Assembly (NCBI GenBank): GCA_947523045.1
Contig: CANNUR010000209.1
Coordinates: 1-5,505, forward strand
DNA: 5,505 bases
Source of the DNA: an uncultured Prosthecobacter sp.
Lineage (GTDB): Bacteria; Verrucomicrobiota; Verrucomicrobiia; Verrucomicrobiales; Verrucomicrobiaceae
Reading direction: 5' to 3'
This document shows, piece by piece, positions 1 through 5,505 of the stretch. The first letter of the stretch is position 1. The number at the start of each line of letters is the position of its first letter. The notes beneath the pieces are model-generated. The model searched no databases. It was not told the DNA's origin and saw nothing but the letters and a program-made list of their open reading frames with translations. Position numbers and translations under genes: made by a program.

Positions 1-17
1 CGCCTGGATGGCGGCGG

Positions 18-2036
18 TTAGCGTCCGTCGCCCTTCCGCCACTGCCATGCCTCATCGAAGAAGCCGGCGTCGGCGATGCCGCCAGGCGCCTGGCTGGTCT
101 TCGGTTTGGACACGTCGATCACCGCCCAGTCGGGCAGCTTGGGCACCTGCCGGGCGTTGTTGAGGTAGTCGTACTCGCGGTAGGTGAAGCCGCTGTTGAT
201 CACCACGTACTTCTCCGGGTTGAGCGGGTTGGGGAAGACCAGCACGGGCGCGTGACTGGCGGTTTCGTAGGTTTTGCCGTTGGCGACCAGCTTTTCCGCG
301 GTCCACTCGATGGGCAGCTTGGCGAGGATCTTCTTCAGCACGGCATTGCTCTGCGGATCGCCCCAGAGCACGAGGTGGCTGGAGGCGAGGTCGGCGTCGT
401 CGATCTCGGTGTCGGCCTTCACCGGGGCGTCGCCGCGGAATTGACGGCGCCACTCGAAGATCGCGCGCTCGAGTTCCGCTGTGGCCCAGGCGCCGGTTTT
501 TTCATGGAGCGGCTGGCCGGTCGGACGGACAAACACGAAGCGGTCGAGGAAGGCGTCGTCGATCGGGCCGGACAGGCCGTGCTTTTTCGCCAGCACGCCG
601 GCTTCATGGGCGTGCAGGGCCTGCTGCCACTTGCCGTTGCTGCGGCGCAGGTGCACGCGCCAGGAGCGGTCGGATTTCGGTCGGGTGACTTCGAGGCGGC
701 TGCCGTCGATGACGACCGCCGGCGCTGCGCGCACGCTCAGCGGGCAGTGGCCGGGCGCCATGTCGAGGGTGAGGGCGGCGACGTTCTGGGTTTTCACCGT
801 CACCTCGGCCGGACCGGTGATCTCGGCGTGCACGCGGGTGCGCTGCCACTGCTGGTCAAGGGCGTCGAGCTGCACCCAGTGCATGCGGTGGTAGCGCAGG
901 AACCAGGTGGCGAAGTGGACCTCGCGCGGCGTGCGCTCGCGGCCGACCGCGGTGATGTCGGCGAGGCGGCGCTCGATCTCGACGAGCGAATCCGGATGGA
1001 TCTTGTGGGCGGTCTGCGGGCCGATGAGGTGGACCAGGTCGATGCCCTCCGCGCGCAGGTGCTTTTCCATGATGTCGGCCGCCTGCTTCTGGCGGTCGAG
1101 TTCGCCGCTGTAGGCGACCGTCGGGCAGTGGAAGAGGTTGAGGGCGCTGTCGGTGGCGTTGTACCACTTCCACAGGGTCTGCTGGTACCAGGGCACGGAC
1201 GAGACGTCCTCGGTCTGGAAGACATTCAAAAACTCCGGTGTCTCCGAGAAACCGGCGCCGGGGTTGGCGGCGCACCAGCGGTCGGCGTAGTGGACGGCAA
1301 ACTGCCAGGCGGCGGCGCCGCCCATGCTGAAGCCGCGCATCACAACGCGATCCTCGTCGATCGCATAAAACTTGCCGGCATGATCGAGGGCTTCGAGCAG
1401 GTCGATCTCGCCGGCGAGCTTGTTGGCGCAGCAGTAGCGGCCGTAGGGGTGCAGGACGAGGGCGCCGGCCGGGGCGATTTGGCCGGTTTGCTTGCGGCGC
1501 TGGTCGAGGAAGGCCAGCTCGCTGAGGGTTTCGCCGCGGCCGTGGCACCAGACATCCAGGCGGGCGGGCGTACCGCTGTAGCTCTCGGGAATGACCATGC
1601 CGTACGGCTGCACCGAGCCGTCGATCTTCGAGCGGTAACCGCGCACGACGAGACCCTTCTGGGTGGTCCAGGGCGCGCGGCCCTCCTTGAGCTGGGCGGC
1701 GCGTTCGAGGCCCTCGGCGAGCACCTCGCGCGCGCTTTTCAGTTCCGCGGCTTTGTGGACCTCGCCGTAGCGCAGGGCCCAGTCGACCGCCTTGTGATGG
1801 ATTTCGACATCGGGCAGCAGGTCGGCGAGGCGCGGGTTTTTCGCCTGGGCCTTGGCGGCGGCGTCGATGGCGGCGCGCAGCTTGGCGAGTTCCGCCTGCA
1901 GGGCCTCGGCCTCAGCGGCCGGCACCTCGATCCCGGGCGGCGGGATCGGCCGGACATTGTCGGCGAGATTGTCCTTGGGGCCGTCGGCCAGGACGACGGA
2001 GGCGGTGGCGAGCAGGAACGCGAGCGGGCGGATCAT
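18..2036 (-). CDS. Secreted alpha/beta-hydrolase, prolyl-oligopeptidase / PHB-depolymerase-like serine hydrolase
   Basis: A complete 672-residue protein. The start chosen is the ATG at 2036-2034, because it places a typical signal peptide (MIRPLAFLLATASVVLA, likely cleaved near residue 17) at the N-terminus; export to the periplasm or outside is inferred. Residues about 38-120 are Ala/Glu/Lys-rich and look helical, possibly coiled-coil. The catalytic domain follows at about 125-365. It has a WCHGRGE stretch at 163-169 that probably forms the oxyanion loop, the nucleophile elbow GFSMGG with Ser237, a candidate acid Asp314 (SGELD) and a candidate histidine His344 (TAHKIHP, with His347 as alternative). 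Residues about 370-672 form a second region ending in a conserved-looking block (PKLPDWAVIDV, 632-642). Family members are usually annotated as prolyl oligopeptidase-family peptidases or esterases; the real substrate (peptide, ester or polymer) cannot be read from the sequence. No Shine-Dalgarno is visible; an in-frame ATG at 2063-2061 would add nine residues and spoil the signal peptide. It diverges from the oxidase genes and has no evident functional link to them. Confidence 0.88.
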   Translation of the reverse strand: MIRPLAFLLATASVVLADGPKDNLADNVRPIPPPGIEVPAAEAEALQAELAKLRAAIDAAAKAQAKNPRLADLLPDVEIHHKAVDWALRYGEVHKAAELKSAREVLAEGLERAAQLKEGRAPWTTQKGLVVRGYRSKIDGSVQPYGMVIPESYSGTPARLDVWCHGRGETLSELAFLDQRRKQTGQIAPAGALVLHPYGRYCCANKLAGEIDLLEALDHAGKFYAIDEDRVVMRGFSMGGAAAWQFAVHYADRWCAANPGAGFSETPEFLNVFQTEDVSSVPWYQQTLWKWYNATDSALNLFHCPTVAYSGELDRQKQAADIMEKHLRAEGIDLVHLIGPQTAHKIHPDSLVEIERRLADITAVGRERTPREVHFATWFLRYHRMHWVQLDALDQQWQRTRVHAEITGPAEVTVKTQNVAALTLDMAPGHCPLSVRAAPAVVIDGSRLEVTRPKSDRSWRVHLRRSNGKWQQALHAHEAGVLAKKHGLSGPIDDAFLDRFVFVRPTGQPLHEKTGAWATAELERAIFEWRRQFRGDAPVKADTEIDDADLASSHLVLWGDPQSNAVLKKILAKLPIEWTAEKLVANGKTYETASHAPVLVFPNPLNPEKYVVINSGFTYREYDYLNNARQVPKLPDWAVIDVSKPKTSQAPGGIADAGFFDEAWQWRKGDGR

Positions 2037-2091
2037 GGGAAGGGGAGAATAACGCCGCGGCATTGGCGATGCGCAGCGTTTTTTGATCGCG

Positions 2092-2120
2092 AAAGCAAGA
2101 TTCGAGCAGCCTAAAGCAAG
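2092..2120. repeat. Direct repeat AAAGCAAG, 21 bp apart
   Basis: AAAGCAAG occurs at 2092-2099 and again at 2113-2120, a start-to-start distance of 21 bp, which is two turns of B-DNA. The second copy is also the left arm of the inverted repeat at 2111-2136. Three occurrences of the same 7-mer within 43 bp of an intergenic region suggest a protein-binding array, but an 8-base match alone can arise by chance. Confidence 0.4.
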
Positions 2121-2136
2121 GGGGGGATTGCTTTGG
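2111..2136. repeat. Inverted repeat (7 bp perfect, 9 bp with one wobble) around a G7 tract
   Basis: AAAGCAA at 2113-2119 is the exact reverse complement of TTGCTTT at 2128-2134, with an 8-base spacer made of seven G and one A. If transcribed rightward, the stem extends outward by a U-G wobble (2112/2135) and a C-G pair (2111/2136). It could be a DNA operator, or an RNA hairpin in the leader of the oxidase cluster that presents the G-run in its loop. It has no U-tract and lies before the genes, so a terminator is unlikely. The symmetry is seen directly; the role is inference. Confidence 0.5.
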
Positions 2137-2165
2137 CCGGAACCCGGGGCATGATTGGCGGCACT

Positions 2166-2327
2166 ATGGAGGTTTTCGCCGTCACCATTTTCATGAGTTT
2201 GGCCTTTGCCGTGCTCTTTGCGGTGCTGTTCTTCGCCGAGCGCTCGCAGCGCCAGCGACGATCCGTCGAACAGATGGCCCTGCTTCCCCTCGACACCGAT
2301 CCTGGCGCCGATGCCAACCGTCGCTGA
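2166..2327 (+). CDS. Small single-pass membrane protein upstream of ccoNO, CcoQ/CcoS-like in size
   Basis: A 53-residue protein starting MEVFAVTIF. One transmembrane helix fills residues about 3-24, followed by an Arg-rich stretch (RSQRQRRS, 26-33) and a short tail with EQMALLPLD (35-43). The start at 2166 is chosen because it puts the membrane segment at the N-terminus; ATG 2151 and TTG 2133 are in-frame alternatives, and the ribosome-binding site is weak for all. The stop lies 22 bp before the chosen ccoNO start, so co-transcription is likely. Its size and place suggest an oxidase accessory or assembly protein. CcoS/FixS is similar in size but normally lies with ccoGHI, and I do not see a clear CcoS signature. 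The tail resembles that of the CcoQ-like protein downstream of ccoNO, which suggests a CcoQ-type subunit. The function remains inferred from position. Confidence 0.7.
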   Translation: MEVFAVTIFMSLAFAVLFAVLFFAERSQRQRRSVEQMALLPLDTDPGADANRR

Positions 2328-2349
2328 GCCGACCTCCTCCCACCCTGTC

Positions 2350-4734
2350 ATGACCTCCGCCTCCGCCGCCAAGACCACCGTCACCTTCGACGACCGTTCC
2401 GTCCGCCGCTTCATGATCGCCTCCATCATCTGGGGTGCGGTCGGCATGCTGGCGGGCGTGTTCATCGCCCTGCAGCTCAACTTCCACGAGCTCAACCTCG
2501 CCTCCTGGCTGTCCTTCGGCCGCCTGCGCCCGCTACACACCAACGCGGTCATCTTTGCCTTTGTCGGCAACATGATGTTCGCCGGCATCTACTACTCCAC
2601 CCAGCGCCTGTGCAAGGCGCGCATGGCTTCGGACTTCCTCAGCAACGTCCACTTCTGGGGCTGGCAGCTCATCATCGTCGCTGCGGCCGTGTCCCTGCCG
2701 CTCGGCCTGACCCGCGGCCAGGAGTACGCCGAGCTGATCTGGCCGATCAATGTCGCCGTCGCCCTGATCTGGGTGGTGTTTGCGGTGAACTTCTTCTGGA
2801 CCCTGGCGAAGCGCAATGAGCCCTCGCTCTACGTGGCCCTCTGGTTCTACATCGCCACCATCATCACCGTGGCGATGCTGTACATCGTCAATCACCTGTC
2901 GATCCCGACCTCCTGGACCCACAGCTACACGGTCTTCGCCGGCGTGCAGAACGCCCTCGTCCAGTGGTGGTATGGCCACAACGCAGTCGCCTTCTTCCTG
3001 ACGACGCCGATCCTCGGCATCATGTACTACTTCCTGCCGAAGGCGGTCGAGCGTCCGGTCTACTCCTACCGGCTGTCCATCGTCCACTTCTGGTCGCTGG
3101 TGTTCATCTACATCTGGGCCGGCCCGCACCACCTGCTCAACACCGCCCTGCCGAAGTGGCTGCAGATGCTCGGCATGTTCTTCAGCCTGATGCTCTGGGC
3201 ACCGAGCTGGGGCGGCATGCTCAACGGCCTGCTCACCCTGCGCGGCGCCTGGGACAAGCTGCGCACCGACCCGGTGGTGAAATTCTACATCGCCGCCATC
3301 ACCTTCTACGGCATGGCCACCTTCGAGGGGCCGCTGCTGTCGATCCGCGCAGTCAATGCCCTGTCGCACTACTCCGACTGGACCATCGGCCACGTGCACG
3401 CCGGCGCGCTCGGCTGGAACGGCCTCATGGCCGCGGGCCTGTTCTACTGGCTGACGCCAAAGCTGTACGGCGCGCGCCTGCATTCGGTGGCCTGGGCGAA
3501 TTTCCACTTCTGGCTCGCCACCATCGGCATCCTGCTCTACGTCGCCTCGATGTGGGTGTCCGGCATCATGCAGGGCCTGATGCTCAACGCCACCAATGCC
3601 CAGGGCACGGCCCTGGTGTACCCGAACTTCATCGAGACCCTCACCTCGATCCGCGCCATGATGGGTTTCCGCATCATCGGCGGCAGCCTCTATCTCGCCG
3701 GTTTCCTGCTCATGGCGGTCAACCTCTGGCTGACCATGCGCAAGGGCAAGGCCGTCGAGGAATCGCGCGAGGTCGCCGTTATCGAGCGCGGCGCCAAGGA
3801 CACGATGGGCATGAAGGACACCTTCCTCAACGACCCGGTCACCTATTTCTGCGCCGGCATGTTCCTGGTGCTCGCCTGGATCTTCCTGCCGCCCGGGGCC
3901 GACGTCGCCGCGCTGCTCTGCGCCGGTGTCTTCAGCGTCATCGCCGTGAAGAAATTCCGCGAGTCGCACAGCCGCTGGTCGAACTGGTACGACAGCCTGC
4001 TTAACAACTGGCTGCCCTTCACCGTGCTGACTTTTGTCGCCGTTGCCCTAGGCGGCCTGATCCAGATCATCCCGACCGTCACCGTCAACCGCGCCAAAAA
4101 CGTCGAGGACCGCATCCAGCAGCTCTACACCCCGCTTGAGCTCGCCGGCCGCGACATCTACGTCAGCGAGGGCTGCTACAACTGCCACAGCCAGATGATC
4201 CGCACGATGCTGCCCGACGTGCTGCGCTATGGCGACTACTCGCGCCTGGGCGAAAGCATCTACGACCATCCCTTCCAGTGGGGCTCCAAGCGCACCGGCC
4301 CCGACCTTGCCCGTCTTGGCGACAAGTACCCGCACAGCTGGCATTACGACCACATGATGGAGCCGCGCTCGACCTCGGTCGGCTCGAACATGCCCGCCTA
4401 CCCGCACCTGTTCACCGACAAGTTCGACCAGAAGACCCTGCCGAAAAAGGTCGCCGTCATGACCCGTCTCGGCGTGCCCTACCCGGCGATGACCGCCGAC
4501 GAGATCAAGATGCAGGCGCTCGAGCAGGCGGTGAAGATCGCCGAGGAACTCAAGGCCCAGGGCAAGGTGGCCGCGCCCGACACCCAGATTGTCGCCCTCA
4601 TCGCCTACCTGCAGAAGCTCGGCAAGTACGACACCCCCGAGGTCGAGCAGAAGCTCAGCCCGCAGGGCGTGCCCTTCCCGCTACAGCCGGCCCTGCCCGA
4701 CAGCCATCGCAAGACCGTCAGCCAGAACCCCTGA
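2350..4734 (+). CDS. ccoNO: Fused cbb3-type cytochrome c oxidase subunits I and II (CcoN-CcoO)
   Basis: A 794-residue inner-membrane protein that joins the catalytic subunit to the mono-heme cytochrome c subunit. Residues about 1-480 are CcoN: His63 and His350 are the low-spin heme b ligands, His348 the heme b3 ligand, His210, His260 and His261 the CuB ligands, Tyr254 the cross-link tyrosine, and Glu125 and Glu326 the conserved glutamates. All sit at +3 relative to the Pseudomonas stutzeri CcoN numbering as I recall it, so the core appears intact. Residues about 497-534 form two additional hydrophobic segments. CcoO follows from about 546, with a membrane anchor at 554-579, a heme-c site CYNCH at 609-613 and a likely axial Met681 in NMPAYP. 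The start at 2350 is chosen as the nearest ATG to the conserved TFDDRSVRRF region; an in-frame ATG at 2311 would add 13 residues and overlap the preceding gene by 17 bp. No Shine-Dalgarno is seen. CcoN-CcoO fusions are known in Verrucomicrobiota and Bacteroidota. Confidence 0.96.
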   Translation: MTSASAAKTTVTFDDRSVRRFMIASIIWGAVGMLAGVFIALQLNFHELNLASWLSFGRLRPLHTNAVIFAFVGNMMFAGIYYSTQRLCKARMASDFLSNVHFWGWQLIIVAAAVSLPLGLTRGQEYAELIWPINVAVALIWVVFAVNFFWTLAKRNEPSLYVALWFYIATIITVAMLYIVNHLSIPTSWTHSYTVFAGVQNALVQWWYGHNAVAFFLTTPILGIMYYFLPKAVERPVYSYRLSIVHFWSLVFIYIWAGPHHLLNTALPKWLQMLGMFFSLMLWAPSWGGMLNGLLTLRGAWDKLRTDPVVKFYIAAITFYGMATFEGPLLSIRAVNALSHYSDWTIGHVHAGALGWNGLMAAGLFYWLTPKLYGARLHSVAWANFHFWLATIGILLYVASMWVSGIMQGLMLNATNAQGTALVYPNFIETLTSIRAMMGFRIIGGSLYLAGFLLMAVNLWLTMRKGKAVEESREVAVIERGAKDTMGMKDTFLNDPVTYFCAGMFLVLAWIFLPPGADVAALLCAGVFSVIAVKKFRESHSRWSNWYDSLLNNWLPFTVLTFVAVALGGLIQIIPTVTVNRAKNVEDRIQQLYTPLELAGRDIYVSEGCYNCHSQMIRTMLPDVLRYGDYSRLGESIYDHPFQWGSKRTGPDLARLGDKYPHSWHYDHMMEPRSTSVGSNMPAYPHLFTDKFDQKTLPKKVAVMTRLGVPYPAMTADEIKMQALEQAVKIAEELKAQGKVAAPDTQIVALIAYLQKLGKYDTPEVEQKLSPQGVPFPLQPALPDSHRKTVSQNP

Positions 4735-4746
4735 TCTTTTCCGTCC

Positions 4747-4914
4747 ATGTACAAGCGCGTCCTCTATGAAAACTGGGCCGAGTGGGTGCCCTACCTCGCC
4801 TTCGGTGTCACGGCCCTGGTCTTCCTGTCCTTTGTCGTGCGCGCCCTGACCCTGCGCCGGGAGCGTGCCGACCAGATGGCGCGCCTGCCGCTGGAGGAGG
4901 AAGCCGAGAGCTGA
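4747..4914 (+). CDS. ccoQ: CcoQ-like small subunit of cbb3 oxidase
   Basis: A 55-residue protein with one transmembrane helix at about 13-33, preceded by a short N-terminal MYKRVLYENWAEW and followed by an Arg-rich turn (RALTLRRER, 32-40), the motif DQMARLPLE (42-50) and an acidic end (EEEAES). It starts 12 bp after the ccoNO stop and ends 30 bp before ccoP, exactly where ccoQ lies in ccoNOQP operons. CcoQ stabilises the association of CcoP with the CcoNO core in studied proteobacteria; that role is transferred by position and shape, since CcoQ sequences are poorly conserved. No Shine-Dalgarno is present: the 12 bp before ATG are pyrimidine-rich. Confidence 0.85.
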   Translation: MYKRVLYENWAEWVPYLAFGVTALVFLSFVVRALTLRRERADQMARLPLEEEAES

Positions 4915-4944
4915 GAGCGAAGAGAGACCAAGCCTTTTCAAGCC

Positions 4945-5505
4945 ATGTCCGCCAACCCCAATCCCGACAACGGTCCCGTTCTGCGCGAGCACGTCTACGA
5001 CGGCATTCAGGAATACGATCAGAAGCTGCCGAACTGGTGGCTGTTCACCTGGTACATCACCATGGTCTGGTTCGTCATTGCCTGGGTCGCCTACTACCAG
5101 CTCGGCCGCGGCGATTCCGACGTCGAACAGATCGACAAGGCCATTGCCGCCGTCGAGGAACACCGCAACCAAGAGCTGGCGTCGCTCGACGACGACAAGC
5201 TGTGGGAGATGTCCAAGGATGCCAAGGTCGTCGAGGCCGGCAAGGCGACCTACAGCACGACCTGCGTCGCCTGCCATGCACCCGACCTCAGCGCCCACCT
5301 CGGCGGGGCCAAGCTGCCCGGTCTGCCGCTTAGCGACAAGGAGTGGAAGCACGGCGGCAGCCCGACCCAGATTCTCAACATCATCCGCAAGGGCGCGCCC
5401 GACCTCACCAAGGGCATGCCGCCCTGGGAACCGCAGCTCGGCATCCAGCGCGTCGTTGAAGTCACCGCCTTCCTGCTCAGCCACCACGAGAAGGGTGCGG
5501 CGGTG
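4945..5505 (+). CDS. ccoP: cbb3-type cytochrome c oxidase subunit III (CcoP), 3' end outside window
   Basis: The first 187 codons are present and the frame is open at the window edge. Residues about 16-35 (HVYDGIQEYDQKLPNWW) match the CcoP N-terminal signature, followed by one transmembrane helix at about 33-52. A charged linker (55-95) leads to a periplasmic cytochrome c domain with heme-c site CVACH at 107-111 and likely axial Met158 (KGMPPWEP). Helix VVEVTAFLLSHHE (170-182) closes this domain. CcoP passes electrons from the donor cytochrome c to the CcoO heme. Proteobacterial CcoP has two heme-c domains in about 300 residues; only one is visible here, and the window ends just after it, so this may be a mono-heme form or a cut di-heme form. 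The ATG at 4945 is the only start that gives the conserved N-terminus. A purine-rich stretch at 4915-4927 lies too far upstream to be a normal ribosome-binding site. Confidence 0.93.
   Translation, partial: MSANPNPDNGPVLREHVYDGIQEYDQKLPNWWLFTWYITMVWFVIAWVAYYQLGRGDSDVEQIDKAIAAVEEHRNQELASLDDDKLWEMSKDAKVVEAGKATYSTTCVACHAPDLSAHLGGAKLPGLPLSDKEWKHGGSPTQILNIIRKGAPDLTKGMPPWEPQLGIQRVVEVTAFLLSHHEKGAAV

Larger units (their letters stand above)
2037..2165. promoter_or_regulatory. Divergent intergenic region between hydrolase and cbb3 oxidase genes
   Basis: These 129 bp must hold the promoter of the leftward hydrolase gene and probably that of the rightward oxidase cluster. The part at about 2078-2134 is clearly more AT-rich than its surroundings and contains a T-run (2079-2084), a TCGCGA palindrome (2087-2092) and three copies of an AAAGCAA motif. 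No convincing -35/-10 pair could be assigned on either strand, so promoter positions are left open. Regulation by oxygen would be expected for a cbb3 oxidase, but only an isolated TTGAT half-site (2083-2087) is present and it is not called as an FNR/ANR box. Confidence 0.5.

Noticed and set aside
1..17. Terminator for the hydrolase gene
   Set aside because: Only 17 bp lie beyond the stop codon and they show no hairpin with a T-tract; the true 3' region is outside the window.
2083..2096. Possible FNR/ANR box (TTGAT-N4-ATCAA)
   Set aside because: TTGAT is present at 2083-2087, but the second half after four bases reads AAAGC, which matches only the first base of ATCAA. A lone half-site is not enough.
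252..2114. Long + strand open frame (620 codons) opposite the hydrolase gene
   Set aside because: It is antisense to a gene with signal peptide and catalytic motifs. Its translation is Gly/Ala/Val/Asp/Arg-rich without any recognisable domain, as expected from an open frame complementary to high-GC coding sequence.
2133..2165. TTG 2133 or ATG 2151 as start of the small membrane protein
   Set aside because: They add residues MAGTRGMIGGT or MIGGT before the hydrophobic helix without a better ribosome-binding site, and TTG 2133 lies within the hairpin arm. They remain possible but less likely.
2037..2588. N-terminal extension of the hydrolase frame up to 2588
   Set aside because: The extension runs antisense through the small membrane protein gene and the start of ccoNO, and would bury the clear signal peptide at internal residues.
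2533..3969. Long - strand open frame (478 codons) opposite ccoNO
   Set aside because: The translation is rich in His, Glu, Asp, Gly and Arg with no membrane or domain pattern. It lies wholly inside the strongly supported ccoNO gene and is a GC-driven shadow.
2964..4004. + strand open frame (346 codons) in another frame inside ccoNO
   Set aside because: The composition is Arg/Ala/His/Pro-rich and without motifs. The same bases encode conserved CcoN heme and copper ligands in the correct frame.
4915..4944. Direct repeat CAAGCC (4929-4934 and 4939-4944) between ccoQ and ccoP
   Set aside because: A 6-bp repeat is expected by chance at this composition, and nothing nearby suggests a regulatory role.

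Overview
The window is a high-GC bacterial segment that encodes the structural genes of a cbb3-type (C-family heme-copper) cytochrome c oxidase on the + strand. A secreted alpha/beta-hydrolase gene is transcribed divergently on the - strand. Three traits point to Verrucomicrobiota, probably the Opitutales/Opitutaceae side: the fused CcoN-CcoO polypeptide, a CcoP that shows only one heme-c site within the window, and a hydrolase of a type I associate with Verrucomicrobiota and Planctomycetota. This assignment rests on family knowledge and was not tested by a database search.

Layout: positions 18-2036 (-) hold a complete 672-residue exported serine hydrolase of the prolyl-oligopeptidase/PHB-depolymerase-like type. 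Positions 2037-2165 are the divergent intergenic region. It contains a perfect AAAGCAA/TTGCTTT dyad around a G7 tract, plus a further direct copy of the motif 21 bp upstream. Positions 2166-2327 (+) encode a 53-residue single-pass membrane protein. Positions 2350-4734 (+) encode CcoNO, 794 residues. Positions 4747-4914 (+) encode a 55-residue CcoQ-like membrane protein. Positions 4945-5505 (+) encode the first 187 residues of CcoP, which is still open at the window edge.

The four + strand genes are separated by only 12-30 bp and form an operon-like cluster. Electrons from soluble or membrane cytochrome c would pass through the c-hemes of CcoP and CcoO to the low-spin heme b and the heme b3-CuB centre of CcoN, where O2 is reduced and protons are pumped. 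All CcoN metal ligands, the cross-link tyrosine and the key glutamates are present at a constant offset from the structurally known enzyme, so the oxidase core looks functional. The hydrolase has no evident functional tie to the oxidase.

Points that deserve a second look are an extra two-helix hairpin between the CcoN and CcoO parts, a shared C-terminal motif in the two tiny membrane proteins flanking CcoNO, the repeat architecture in the divergent intergenic region, and the lack of Shine-Dalgarno sequences before every start. No RNA genes, mobile elements, CRISPR arrays or clear terminators were seen.
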